A DNA stretch of 64,000 nt. Origin: Acanthornis magna. Lineage: Eukaryota; Chordata; Aves; Passeriformes; Acanthizidae. This document shows positions 1 through 13,928 of this stretch, piece after piece (position 1 is the first letter of the stretch; every line of letters starts with the position of its first letter). The DNA lies in contig JAWUZG010000970.1 in the NCBI GenBank assembly GCA_036785705.1, forward strand, positions 1-64,000, given 5' to 3'. The notes beneath the pieces are model-generated. The model worked only from the letters and a program-made list of their open reading frames with translations. It did not search any database and was not told the origin of the DNA. Made by a program: the position numbers and the translations under genes.

Positions 1-3000
1 ATCACAATCAACATGTCTAAGTGTATTACATAATAGATAAGTAGAATGGAAGCTTCCAATGTCCCATCAATACGACTGAGTAAATTATTTTCTTGAGTAG
101 ACTAATTACCATGAAATATCTCAACCGAAACCTCTCCTAAACTCCATCTATCAGTCATTTACTACATGCACCCTTGTCAGAAGAAATATCCACTTATCTG
201 CTCCATTTAGAATAATGAGACTAATGAGTTTATAATTGTTATTTACCAAAATCCTTTATAAAAAGTAATGAAGGAAAAGTAACTGTTACATCAAGAAACT
301 CAAAAAAGACACTCCCATGAGATAACATTTCTGTGGGAATTGCATTGCCAGCAGTGGAAATATCACATTTTTGACAATGACCAAACCAGTAGATGCAACA
401 TTTGACAGTCTTACTAACTGATGGAGTAAGAAAAGTGTGGACTCCCATCTTCCCAGGATGCTTTTGCTGAGCTATGCAGCAACATGCAGAGGTAAATCAG
501 CGTGAGACTATTGTAGCAATTCTGACACCACTAAATGACACCTCACAAAGCAGGACTCCTGCCACACGTACTAGAGCATTTGCAAACCGCCAGCAGTGCC
601 CTGGCTCGCCTCTCACGTTCAGTTCATAGCACTTCATCCTCCCAAGCACTTTGCAAGCACTAATGATTTTAAAATAAATAAGTAAATAGAACTGGCATGA
701 TAGGATGAACACCAAGTCTGGGGGACTGTTTTGCCCAGGGCTGCAAGCAATAAATCAATGCACTATGAGATAATCATATAGTCAAACTGGAGACTCAAAA
801 AACACCTCACATCTATGTCAGTACCACAGAGGAAACACAGTGAATCCACCAACATACTCCCTTATATTTAAGGGTGCTTCAAACTCAGATCCTTATTTCA
901 AAATACTCATTAATAACCAACCCAAAAAAATCTGCTTCAACTGAAAGAAAAAGAATAAAAATCCTGAACCTGAAGTCCTAGTGGACTATGCCAAATAGCA
1001 TTATTGGTTTGGGGATGAATTTCTTCTCAAGATAACAGATAGCAGAGTGGAGATAGTAGAGCATGCAATGAATAGGAACAAATCTGGAACTGGAACTAAA
1101 GTGAGACTAGTAAAATACACCAATGAGCTGTTATCCTACACTGGTCAAGTTCATAAACTCTTTCCAAAGCATCCAGCATTAATTTCTATTGAAAACAGAT
1201 CATTTGATCTAAGCAATACTACAGTGTCCCTCTTCTGAACTCCTTTTCCCTCACATTTATAAGCTCTTTGCAGATGGCTAAAAGAGAAGATTCCACACTA
1301 TGGGAATAAAAATATTTTAGAAGAAGAAAAACTACATGTCAGAACTACGATATTTCTTTTTTCTTGAACTTGTGTTTTATACAGTTAGACAATTTCGCTG
1401 GATGTTGATAAGATTATACTACAGGATGCAAATCTCTGAGGAATTATTCAAAAGAGATAGCACTCAATAAAAATTCCTGTATTTGAAGAGTTGCAACTAA
1501 TACATCCCATGTGAGACATCAGCTCCACAGATTTGATCATTTTTGGCTCACCCTGAGTCAGTGCTTGACTAATCTGAACACTAAACAATGCAGCTTACAC
1601 TAACAGTAAATTGTTCAGCAAGAATGGCCAGAGGAAGGAAACCCCTTCCAATTAAAAAGGTAGCACTTGCAGTAGGATTTTGATCCCCACCTCATGATGA
1701 AAGAATGCCAAGAAAGGATGTTGATTTGTTTTTGCTTTCTTTGGTAAGATGCCATCTTTAACAAATAAGACTTGTCTCAGGTAGCTACCAACACTGAAGC
1801 AGCTGTAGCACTTCTAAAGGTATTTTATTAGTATGAATATCTTCCTGTCAAAAAATTTATCTGGTTGAAGATGAGATCAGTGCTTTTGTAATGACATGCC
1901 TACCCAAAAAATTCAGGAATCTAGCAAATTGTCCATTTCTTACATTTAAACCACCACGGAAATGTTTTGGTTTAGATTATCAATTTGTTTTCTTCCTGCT
2001 TCAAAAGCTAGATTTTCCTATTATGGAGGAAACCCCACCTTATAGAATTATGCAAACAGGGATTAAGTTTAAATCTTAAACAGAGATTTTATATGGTTAA
2101 AAAAAAGCAAACTAGAAAAAGATGAAAAAATGTTAGCCTACACCTATAAATTCTAGTGCAAATCTGCTTTACAATTGCTATGCAGGAATTCTGGGAGTTT
2201 GTCTACAAACAATTCACATAGAAAAGCATTCTAAAAATACCTTAATCTCTTTGCAATTTACTTCAAATACCTTTGTTACAAGGACTTTGGTTAACAGAAT
2301 AGGATAAGTGTACAATTTGGAGACAAGTGTTATTATCAGAACATTACTGAAAGTGTCTCAACAACTGACTAAAAGAACAATAAGAAAAGAAACAGGATTT
2401 ACTGTTTCCAGCCCAGTCCTGCACTTGTGTCCTACCCCCACAAAAAGTTCTTGACTACTCTGGCTGAAGACACTGTACCCCACTTGAGGAGCTTATAGTT
2501 TTGAAAATTAAAGCAAAACCTAAGCCTTTTCTGAGAGTCCCTTGTCCTCTCCTTGTAAATTCACTTGACATTAGCAAAAGCCAAAAACATAAAGGTCCCT
2601 TTTATGCTGCAAGAACAGCAAATTACATGAGAAGAGTAGCAGCACGGGATTGTATATTCTCCAGGATTTCTCCATCTAAAACCCATGTGAGTAACTTTCC
2701 ACATTGCTGCTTCCAAAAATTTTGCCAAGCTCCATTGCAATGACTAATTCTGTCATGTTTAGAGTAACTAGAAATAATTAATGTTTAGTATCTATAATGT
2801 TAAAATGGGACAAATAGAAACCATGTTTAAACCAAAATAAGAACATACACTAAAGTGTGTTGGCTTGAATGTCAGGGCAGTAGTTAAAATGATGCAGAGC
2901 TTTGCTAAACTCTGAGAATACAAGGAAGATATAGAAGATCTTAGAAGTGGACAGAGATGTATTTAGCAATTGTAAAAAATAATATTGTTATAAATTAAAT

Positions 3001-6000
3001 AAGGAAGTCACTTCACAAAACCCGTGAAACATATATCTTAGAGTCTAGATGCAAAGTTCATTGTAGCTATGAGTATTCCTCTTTTATCTCCAGGCAGTCA
3101 TATCTATCTCTGCAATAGTGAGCACAATAATCATGTTTATGAAGTGGATTCATACTCTTCATGTTTTTTATTGAGCCACCTGAATACTTAAGCAAGCATT
3201 TCTATAAACAAATAGTGACTATTATATCTTCTCATTATATCTTCCCTTCTCTATTTCTACACCTGTACAATATTGCTCCCTAAATTACTCACCACCTGAA
3301 GCTTAAAACAATTCAGTGCTGCTTTGAAGCTGATGAAAAACAGGTTATAATTCTCTTCAAGAACAGAGGTTGAAAAATAATCCCAAACTTGTCAACTGTG
3401 GATTTCATCCGAATTTCAGAAATTTAAGGTCACTGAAAAAAATAAACCATTACTCAGACACTCAGAGATTGCTTTGTTAAGGAGAAAAAGAAAAAATTAC
3501 TACTGGCATGGGATAACCCACACCTGCAGATTTGAATTTGTCAAAGATGCTGGTCGGCTGCTTTGGACAGCAATGGGAGTCCCCGTGATGGGAGTCTGTT
3601 GCATGTGACATCTCCACCTGGGCAAGGTGAGACTCCCCAAAGTGTTGCTCTGCAGATTCTTTCTACGCAGCTGATCCATGGCCCAGATGACCCCTCCAGT
3701 TCATGAATGATCCATTGCTATTGTCTCAAATTTTGTAGAAAACACCCTTTACCCATCTTACCTACCTAAAAAATACTGTACTTCATGACCACTTCTGCAT
3801 CTGTAGAAATAGTTTCTGCTGATTCACAAGCATCTTATCAACACACAATGTCGTTGGGACACCCAGATTCTCCAGTCAGGAGGTTAATAATTGTATTTAG
3901 GCAAAGAAGCTGGTCTAAACACAGGAATAGCTACCTAGGGAAAATATTCAGGAAAGTCTGAAATGTGCACATGGAAAGCTCCAAATACTTGGTCAAACAT
4001 TACTCCAAGTAAAAGCCAAATATTTAGCTGTGAGGATATCTAGTAGTTCAGTCAATGACTGAGTTTCAAATCCGTTCAGTGTCCCAGACCAGTCCATTAT
4101 ATCTCCTCTGCAGAGATGACTAACCAAGGAGTTCCTGGAACACCCAGACTGTTAAAAGGCTGAAGTGCAGGCATGCACACAGGCTGCAAACCTGTTACCT
4201 GGATACAGTTATAGCAGAACAAACTTGAATTTTTTTATTTATAACTGGAATCCCATAGCCCTTTCAACAAAACAGTCACAAAGAAAACCAGACAGCTGCA
4301 GATAAACCCATTACATGGATGCCCTGAGAAATCCCTGCTTTCTAGAGAATTCATTCCCTCCGCTAGAGACCACCATGGGGCTTGCCCACAAAGTCACCAT
4401 CTCATTTGCAACACCATTTTATAGAGGAGGAAGAAGGACTCTGTATTGCGAAGAAGAAAATTTGTTCTTACAGCTTGACAGTGTAATTACCACGTGAGAT
4501 TCCTCAGAGCTCAACTCTCCTAAATATAAAATTGTACTAAACAGAACATGGGACACTGAAGAAAAGTCAGTATCCCACCCTAGTAAGTAAATGGCAATGT
4601 GCTCATGTTGCAAAATTTTGCTTAAAATAAAGACAGCATTTCTCAGAAGGGCCATAGATATGAATATCATCTCAGCCAGCACTGAATTTCGTGAGCTGAG
4701 AAAAATATGCCTTACATTTATGAATGGTTGCTATTTAAAGGAAAGGCAGCATATGGCAAATCTTATTTCAGGATTAGAGTGCTAAGACAGGTTACAGTAG
4801 CACCTCCAGTGCCTGACTGCTAACATGACTAAGGACAGCCATATGACAAAGCAAGAGAACTGTGTCAGTCCTCATTGCTTTTTCCAGTACTTCATATAAA
4901 TGTACTGGAAGGGTCAATAAGAGACTATATTTGGATTTCCCTTATCCTGCTATTCCAGTTTCAGCTCATGGACTAGACTGAAGTTGACTTGTGAAACATT
5001 AGACATTTAAAGCATGGGATAAACGTGGTAAGGCACTCAGAGACTTGGATAATGTAAAAGTAGTTCTGTCAGAGTTGATAGCTCCCTATAGCTGCTACCA
5101 AGAGGCAAGTACATGCATCTCATCTGCACCTGCATAAAATGAAGTGATTGGTTCACTGTATGGTTAACTGTACCAATACTGGAGTGATCCCAAAACCCTG
5201 AGAATCCATTAAGCCTTTGGAAATCAGGTGGTTTTTTATCCACTGCTGCCAAGATACCATTCTTCTAGTGCAAAAGAAGTTTAAATTCTTAATGTTTGTT
5301 CCAGGCAATATTTTCCAACCACAGAGGGCCAAGCAAAAGATAAGAGACTGCACCAAAAGCAATACATAGCCAGAGACTTGTAGGCATCAGATTCGAAAAA
5401 TGTGAAGATAATCTGGTTTGCCATAAATTAAGAGAAAAATAATTTACTATAATCTCCACACAATCTTAACTTTTCTTCAGATCTAACTACTGCATGAAAT
5501 AGAAAAATAAAGATGCTCAAGTTGTGAGCATAAAAATTGTGTTGTTCTGTCAAGAGACTGAAGCATGTGGTTACAGTTCCAGAGGGAACCTGAAAACCCT
5601 TCCCTTTGACTGGCAGCAGCAGATTTATAATTTGTATAAGGCACTGGGATTATTTCAGATTCCTTTCATTCTCTACAAGCAGGAACACACAACAAGCAGA
5701 TTTTCCAGACAGTGATTAACTTGTCAAACATTTGAACTTCTATTTAATGCTTTCAGTAACAACTCGGCAATCTGCGGTCCACCATTTATCCAACCCCATT
5801 TTCCTGAAGTCATATGATTTCTGGTCTGCCATCTTTGATCCTCACCTTGAATTTGCCCTGCTGTGCATTAGCAGAGCTGCTGGTATTCCCAGTAAAGAAA
5901 ACTGTTTAATCCAACTGCACATAGCAACTGAAGTTCCTGCTTGAAGCAGAGATTTGGGTACTTGGAAGAGGTGGTAAACAAGAGAGACATTCGTAGAGCA

Positions 6001-8648
6001 ATGGAACTAAACAATCTTTTGACTCCCCTGCCAGGGGCTTGCAAGACCTGCTCCCAACTTTGTTGTGCTGTGGGATTTGGGTTTTTTTTGTACTGAGAAA
6101 ATCTGAGGGACTGATCATTTAAAGCACTGAAATTGGATATGATTCACTCAGTGTAGCTGGCATCATGTCTGGGCAGAAATGTATTTCAGGCTGAAAAATG
6201 GTTCAGCTTCCCTTAAGATGACAGTTGACGCTTTTTCTACTCCATTAATTTTTTTCCCAGCACTCACTTTTGCAGCAACAATTCCCAAGATTTTCCTTCT
6301 GCCATAACCCACTTTGCATTGAAGAGTGGGCCATGATCTTTTTTAGGCATATAATGACACAGTAAAAGACTTTTCTGCAGTTTGTTTTTGTGAATCCATT
6401 TGCTTTTGATTACAAAGCTGTGGAAGTCATCACTTTAATCCAAATAATTTTCCAGAGACTTACGTCTAAATTATGCTCTCCGTAATAAATTGCCATATTT
6501 TATGTAAACAGTACAAGCATTATGTGCTGCTCTAAAAGTTCATCTGTTTAATCTGGCCCTGTCAGGGCTCAGGCATTTTGAATCAAGGTAAGATCTATAT
6601 TCTCTTGCTGTTTTCAACACTCTGGACAAAAGCCACTTGCGTTTTCCTGAATAACTATTGCCTTATTGCCAGCACTGTGGGAAACCCTTGTAATTTTTTA
6701 ACATATACAGAGGCTAAAATTACTAACTAAGCATTTGCTTATGTTTTGGTCCCCATAACAAGACTGACTGCCAAAGCAGCATGCCCTTCTCGCTGCTCCA
6801 GTACTTACACCAGCAGGACTGTCATGAATTGTAATGAATGGCTAATCATACCTTGTGCATGTTGTACAGCTCTCTTTTTGATAGTTCCAGGCATATTTAT
6901 CTCAGCTTGCAATTTACTCGTGTCAGGCTGTATCCCAGGAGCACGTAGCCTGCCTTTTCAAAATGTTGTTTTGCTTCCAGAGAACTGGCAATTTTCCTCC
7001 TTCAGTTTTTATCCAAACTCTGATGAGTTACCTGAAGCCTCTACATAGACTTATTATTATACCCTTTGCACCATTCCCGCCTGCACCCCCTCTCCCAGCC
7101 CCTCTTCTGCCACCGCTGGCAATGCTCACAGGGATACACCTTCCCAGGTGTCCGATTCCACAGCCAGGAATCTGCACAATACTGAATGTGCAGACCATCT
7201 GATACATGGGGATAACCTTTCCAGGCAAGCCTTGCCAAAGGCACCTGAGATGCAACTCATTATCAAACTTTATCTGCCGGGAAAGTATGAGGCACTCACC
7301 TTTCAAACTAATAGGCAAGTGGCATTTTTAATATTACTTTGTCTTCTTGAGAAACCAGATAATGTCCTTTCTCTTTCTAACTTTTTTTTTAATGGATGAG
7401 TTTAAGTATACAATCTGCCTCTTTTTCACCATCTGGCAAACAAGTCAGATAGCCTAATTAGTTGGATACAGAGAAAGACTCTAGAAATTAAGACTAATCC
7501 AAATTTCATCTAAATTTTGTTGGAAAGGAAAAGAAATGTTACACAGAACCTGGTTTTTTACTTTGTGAGGAAAATATCACTAATTATGTTTTATCTGGCA
7601 GTAGTATATCCCAAACAAAACAGCAGTTCAGATGGAGAAGTTTGATCCTGAATCTCTGGCTGATTATGCAGGTTTTGTGGTTTGAATCAATTTCATGTAT
7701 ATTCTGTACAAGACTTTCTACACAGCCCTTTCTGCCTTCAGCCAAATTGTTATGGAAGGTAAAAGCCACAGCTGTCAGATTAGTATGATTTAACCACGTC
7801 AAGCTAGCAAAGAAGATAGTAAAGAAAGACACAGAGAAACAGAAAAGCTTCCAAGCATGACCCAAGCCACCACCTGCTCTGAGGGAGCATCCAGCACACA
7901 GAAAATATCTGTCTGACCTGATACTGAATTTTTTTGGCATCAACCAAACACTCCCCATCTAGCTCAAGTGTTTCATCAGGCCAACAGGTAGAAAGGTTTC
8001 TTTCCTGCTATCAGAACTAAATGGAAGCTTATTCTTTTCCACTGTATAAACACAAATTAGGTTAATTTTTCCCTCCCATAAGAAGTAAGAAAGACTGGGC
8101 ATTGCATCTTGTTATATAGTCTGTAACAGAAATAGCTAAGGAGCTATCAGGTAACAAATCCTTTTCTCTTCATGCTTCCTATCAGGCCCCGGTTTCTTAA
8201 CGCCTTCCTATTGTTAGTTTTTTCTCAGTTCCCACATTAGGAAAAAACATTTTAAAATTGTTTCACAAAGATTTATATTCACATCAGGTTATCATGCTGT
8301 GATTATTCCTTGCAATAAAGCACTGAAAGATATTTACAGTAGCAGGAGCCTGGGTTCAGGCTTCAGAAGCCCCTCTTTAAAGGGCATCTTGCCCAAGGCA
8401 CCCATATTAAGTGATGTTTCCCTTCTCAAATGGCTCCATCACAAGTGCTGTTTCTCAGTGAGAAGCATGTTAATTTAGGGATTCCCAACAGACGCATCTT
8501 TACCATCATCAACAATAAGTGCCACACCTGGTCCACAATCGTTCTGCCATTTGTCCTTCCTTTATCTTCTTCACTTGTGGGTGCAGCTGTCCCAGAACAA
8601 ATGTCATTTTAAACTCACCCCTTTCCCTCCCCCATCCCCACAGCTTAC

Positions 8649-8715
8649 CTAAGCTGCTAATGGTCAGCAGAACACATATTAGAATCCTTTCTAATATGTA
8701 AGAATAGCAGGAGAG
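8649..8715 (-). other. Candidate exon, minus strand, unassigned
   Basis: Read on the minus strand, a strong polypyrimidine acceptor ending in CTGCAG (around 8716-8738) is followed by 67 bp and then a strong donor GTAAGC (8648 downward). The frame open through it gives a hydrophobic peptide with ...YILERILICVLLTISSL, entering in phase 0 and leaving in phase 1. The splice sites are seen directly. That it is a real exon is inference, because such pairs occur by chance in a window this long and the peptide was not recognised. Confidence 0.18.
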
Positions 8716-9362
8716 CTGCAGGAAAAAGGAGACAGCAGGTAGCTTCCAGGACACTAAGGGAGTGCACACCATCATTATCTTCTCTTTATCACAACCCAGA
8801 ATTGCACCACTCTATGCTGTAAAAATTGCTACTTTGCCCAGCTTGAGGTGGCTCCTGTGAGGTTAAAGCATAGGAAAGAGTGCAAATCCAGAAAGAGAGA
8901 GTTGCTTTAAAGCACACATTTTGCCAATTTTTAATTCAGCAGTCCTACACAGAAGTCACTGAGATGCAGCCAGCCTTCCGGCCCGTTTCCTCCCTTTGCT
9001 CCCACTGATTTCATGTTAAATTTATTGATTTATTGTTAAATAATCCTTCATGAGGAAAATGATGGGAGAGGTCAGTGACTGATCAGAAACAAACCTGAGT
9101 CAAAAAAGCACATTGCAAGACAACAAACTCTCCTGCACTGTCTGTCAGATGGACAGTGAGGGACAGTATCAGGCTGCATTCATTTCCCGCTATCACAATC
9201 TTCCCTGCTCTCACATTTAAAACTAAGACCACTGACATGCCAGTACACCAAAGAGGCATCAGCCAAATTATTTTCATTTTGCATCCAGAGAATCTCTACA
9301 CAAAAGGGAAATAAAATGCCTATATTTCAAGGCAGTCAAAGTGCCGACATTATGGCAGTCAG

Positions 9363-9379
9363 TCTGTCTGTCTGTCTAT
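9363..9379. repeat. (TCTG)n microsatellite
   Basis: Four consecutive TCTG-type units followed by a TCTA variant. A short simple repeat with no other signal around it. Confidence 0.8.
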
Positions 9380-10656
9380 CCAGGCCCATCAGTCCTTTCC
9401 TGTTATGGTTGACCCAAGCAGGTACCTGACAGGTGACAATCAGGCAGGCAGAGGAAGTTATTCTTTTCTGAGGCAGAGAAGACATGGAGAACATGTTTCT
9501 TTTATATTCTCCAGAGCATCATATCTTAATACTGCAAGTGTGAAAAAGAGTTGCTAATGTCCTCTCCTTCCCCTTTTCCCCACCCCTTAGGGAAAAGCCC
9601 TGCAGATTTAACAAAGAGTTAATTAATCACCTTCCACAGAAATGAAAGGTTTCAGAGGAAGTTATCCCTATCACAACATAAATACGAATAACTCCACTGA
9701 AGAAAATGAAATTCCACTTGGATAAAAGCATTAACCAAGGGTTAAGAATTTTATGCAGAATTCATTCCTTTCAAAAAAAAAAAATCTTTGGAGCCCTTCC
9801 ACAGAAGAGATATAACCCTCTGTTCAGTTAAAAAAGTGGTTACAAAATAACCTTTCATAAAGATTTCCCACTGAATTTTGAGAATATTTCCATTAGCACA
9901 GAATGATAATGTCGTCTCTGGAAAGTGCTTTGCTCCTACAGAGGTACAGCATCTATACAATGCCTCTTCATCTGAGCTATTAGAGCACACAAAAGTAGGT
10001 GGAGTGTGAATGCATTTTATAGAGGCTACGTAGTAGAATGGAGGTAATAAATTCTGTAAATGCCAGTATTTCTTCCCAATGCAACAAGGTACTCATTTAA
10101 GTTCACAATTTAAACTTAAAACCTGACCAAGAAGGACAAATGCTCATCCTGCTAAGCCAGGTAGAGGAATTCCTCAGGTTTCAGGGCACAAATGTTTTTG
10201 AGTCTTTGTTTAAAACCCTGTGGGAGAAAGAGGATTCATTATGACAACTTGTTTTAAGAGAAAAATAATTTTAGCAGCTGTGTGTTTGACCTCAAGTATG
10301 ATTTTTGCATTGCACAGTACAAAAAAAATACCCTATTACTAGCAATGAAGTAGCTCCAACTGGTAAAACAAAAGGTATTGTAGACTGAGAAGTATCTGAG
10401 GAACTGACTGTCTTTCATAACAAATGAAATGAAAATTCCACTCCATTTACTGTGTTCCCAGGGGAGTAATGCACACAGCTAAGTTTCAACCAAATGGAAA
10501 ACGCAATAGCAGCACTTAACTTCATTTTCTTGTATCTGTTCTCAATTTTACAAAGGATATACTTTAAACATCTGTAATAATTATACCAAAATTGTTTTAA
10601 AATTAAATGTCCCAGAATATAGTTGAGAAAAAACAGCCTTCAGTACATGAATTACA

Positions 10657-10674
10657 TATTGTTTTAAAACAATA
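10657..10674. repeat. 18-bp perfect palindrome
   Basis: TATTGTTTT followed directly by AAAACAATA, a perfect dyad with no spacer. It sits in very AT-rich sequence, so a chance origin is quite possible. Confidence 0.6.
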
Positions 10675-11057
10675 CATAACAATTATTAACTATCTGCAGG
10701 TACATTTAAATAAAGGATAGTGGAGGAAACTCAGTGGGATGATCCTCTTTCCTCCCTTTCTAAAAAAGTTGCACATGACTGTCCCTAGAATCCCAGTGAA
10801 AGGTCCCCCTCTTCCCAACCTCAGCATCTGAAACCACAAATCCTTTAAAGAAATAATGTACTACTGGCAACGCTGACTTTTACGAAGACTTTCACAATTT
10901 TCTGTTTGACACTCTGAGTACAGTGAAGTATGCATATAGTTTTAATTCACCCACTTGAAATTATGTTTTCAAAAATGGTTTGTTTTTAACTGGAATCAAT
11001 TTAAATACATTTTTTTAATACAAAAATAATTTTTAATACATTTTAAATACATTAAAA

Positions 11058-11074
11058 GTGTGTGTATGTGTATG
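11058..11074. repeat. TG/TATG microsatellite
   Basis: GTGTGTGTATGTGTATG run directly after a degenerate AT-rich tandem of TTTTAAATACATT-like units at about 10990-11055. Confidence 0.7.
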
Positions 11075-11734
11075 TTTAAATATGCATATACAGGCTTACT
11101 CATGCAATATGAGCATCCTTTTGGGACAGGACCACTACAAAACCACTGATTCCTCCTCCTCTTTTATTGAGCAGGCATTCTGGAAGACAACTTTCTCCTC
11201 CTCCTCTGTCTTGAACAGCCAGAGCAATGTGGAGAGATACAGTGAAAGCTACAGCTGAGATTTCAGTTTATCCAAATAGATGTGTCAGGTGCAATTAAGA
11301 CCACTTAGATTATCAATGTTTCCACCAAATTCCACATATTTTTTTTCTTTTTTTTTTCCCATAAATTTTGCTAGCCTGTGGTTGAATCTGACTATTTTTG
11401 CTTCTAAGGTAGGCTCTGTGAAAGAGTCATACAGCTGTTCGTATTTAAGCTGGCTCTTGTACCAGAGCACAGCGCTCCAAAGATGTAATTAATGGTCATG
11501 TGGAGCAGGATGACTCACCCCCTCTTAATAAGTCACAAGCGCTACAGGCATGAGCAAAACAGGCAAATCACACAAAGTGGTTATCAACATGTCCTTCTCA
11601 CAACCCCATGTAGGAATGGATTTTGTGTCTTACAAGCTATGGAAAATTTGTTTCCAAAAGGTTATAGATGCTTTGGTGAATGCTACTGGCATTATTTTGT
11701 GCACCCTTCTAACTCTAAAGTACATTTGCTACAG

Positions 11735-11802
11735 GTACACACATGGCACTCACAGCTCAGGAACAGCTAACCTGAGCAGTCTAGCTGAGAATCAGGACAA
11801 CC
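11735..11802 (+). other. Candidate exon, plus strand, unassigned
   Basis: A 68-bp segment lies between an acceptor (TTTGCTACAG at 11725-11734) and a strong donor (GTAAGTA starting 11803). It lies inside a longer open frame and encodes a polar peptide containing THGTHSSGTANLSSLAENQDN. The acceptor's pyrimidine tract is only moderate. The peptide is not one I recognise, so this may be chance. Confidence 0.15.
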
Positions 11803-13640
11803 GTAAGTAAAGGGGGATTAAGTCAAGAAAATTAATGGTTTGCTTGGGTTGTTTTTTTAAAGCAGAACTAAAATCAAAGCAGTATAAATCAGCTGATTTA
11901 TTACGTGTACACAAATATGATCACTGTCATTCCATTCACTGGACTGCTGTCCCAAACCTTTTCAGGTACAAACCCCAAACTCCCTAGCTGCCAAATATTG
12001 AGTGGATCGACAAACCTAACACTAATAACCACTATCCTAGTGAGAGGATTTCCCTCTGGCATTCTTAAAACCCTTGACTTCTTTCAGTAGTCATATTTTT
12101 CTGTCTTTCTCACTTGGATCCTTTCAATATATTCTAACAATGCACTGTTTAACAGCCTTCAGTCAGGTAAAAAAAATCTAACAAGAGTACTTTTTTCTTG
12201 TTTGTTTGTTGTCTTTTTTTTTACACAGCCAGCACAGAATAAATTAATCCTCCATGAATACGTGCTGTGAAGCACCACTATATCACTTTACCTTTTTCCT
12301 TCACAGAAGCAAATGAGCAGAGAATACATTTATACACTTGAACTGAGAAAACTAAACAATTCAAGCATTCTATTCAATCATCCATATAAAAAAAAGGAGC
12401 AGTCAAAAATTAAGTTTTTTCACATCAAGCACCTCAATTTTTGTTTTTAAAAGTACTCAAGAGAAAAATCAGAATCAAAAAATTCATGTCAGATCAAAAG
12501 TAGTAGTGATGGACCTGAAACAAATTGCAATGCATTTGAAATGTTCATTTCTGAAATGTTTTTTCTCTTTTTCAGAACTGCCAACAAACTGAACAACAAT
12601 CTCTTTCTTACAATCTGTTGTGCTCTTAAATTTTGCTGCAGTAGCACATTAAATTGTGTTTTAATCAATCAAAAGTGACTTCTCAAGGAGTTTTATTCCT
12701 TGATAATAAGCTTATCTCTACTGAGAAGTGGCTATAGTCCTTTTCATATATTTTATATTTGATAAAAATATAAAAATTTTGTTTCACTTTGACTCTATAG
12801 TTTAGCTTATTTAAAATAGGGTGAACTCCAGCTTATTGTTTTTACATAAAATGACATCAGGAAGAATAACAGATTTAATCAGGATAAAAAACTGAATATT
12901 TACTACAAAACCAAACGAGTCTTCCTGCAGTGGGATGATTCTCTTGTTTATTTATCCTATGTCACCACCATGTTTGAATGAACCAGTTTTTCTTGATATC
13001 TCCAAGTCACAAGTCTGCACCTGAGAAGCCTAAAAGACCTTTCTCTTTCTACTCTCTATAATAAACTAAAATTTTAAAAAATCTTCATATAAACTGTTTA
13101 AAAATATTAAACCTACAACAAAAGACATTTTCCCTAAGAACTTGTAACAGAGCCCCTTTCCTTGGACTGACATGGCTCACGTCCATTTTTGGTTTTATGA
13201 AAGCTTTTGACCCTTGAGGACAAATGCCATTCTCAGCACATGCCGTGAGCTCCCTGTCGGAGGGTTTTGCAGACCATTGAAAACTCTTGAATCAAAAAGT
13301 CCTTTTCTAATGAAGTGATTTCTTTGCGACGGCTTATAACTGCAGAGCTCTGAGCTCCCTCTGCACGCAGGAGGAGTTTCCTCAAGGTGGCTTTCACCGC
13401 ACACAGTGCCCATGGGAGCAGATCTCCAGGCACCAGCACCATCACGTTGCTTGCACAGTTGCAAGCATCAGGAAGGAAGATGAGGATCAACAATTCCATT
13501 TATCCACTAGAGACTACAAGAGCAAGGGAGAGGAGTTCCTGCCATTGTCCCTACATCTTGGTATCTACCATGTACGCAAAGCATGGAAACAATGCTGAAG
13601 CAGATCCAAGTACTCAGGCACACTTGCAATGTCTTTCCTG

Positions 13641-13928
13641 TTTGGTATTTTTTGTTATTGTCGTTTGTGGGGGTTTTTTTTGGGGGGGTGGTTGTTTGTT
13701 CTCTTTTTATTTGTTTGTTTGTGTTTGTTTTGGGGTTTATGGGGGGTATTTTGTTGTTGGTTTTTTATTTTTCTTTTTTCTGTTAGATTTTTTTGGTTGG
13801 TTTTTTTTTTGGTTTTGTGTTTTGGGGGGGTTGGGGGTATTTTGGTTTTTTGTTTGTTTGTTTGTTTGTTTGGGGTTTTTTTTTTTTGTTGTTGTTGTTG
13901 GTTGGTTGGGTTTTTAATTTTTTTTATT
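13641..13928. repeat. G/T-rich strand-asymmetric low-complexity tract
   Basis: About 290 bp made almost only of G and T on the plus strand. It contains several G-runs of 4-7 bases (about 13669, 13682, 13741, 13825 and 13873), a GTTT repeat at about 13850-13872 and a GTT repeat at about 13888-13900. The four or more closely spaced G-runs make intramolecular G-quadruplex formation plausible on the plus strand. The open reading frames through it consist of G, F, W, L, V and C codons and are composition artefacts. Confidence 0.85.

Larger units (their letters stand above)
1..13640. other. AT-rich non-coding DNA, no gene recognised
   Basis: Apparently single-copy, AT-rich sequence with stop codons dense in all six frames. 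No open frame here resembles a known protein family. Small items seen inside it are a TCTG microsatellite near 9363, an 18-bp perfect palindrome at 10657-10674, a degenerate TTTTAATACATT-type tandem at about 10990-11055 and a TG/TATG run at 11058-11074. Two short segments have convincing splice-site grammar (8649-8715 minus, 11735-11802 plus) and are listed separately. The rest could be intergenic or intronic. Conserved non-coding elements may be present but cannot be judged without an alignment. Confidence 0.6.

Noticed and set aside
7290..7390. Minus-strand exon ending at the GTGAGTGCC donor near 7299
   Set aside because: All three frames hit stop codons close to the donor.
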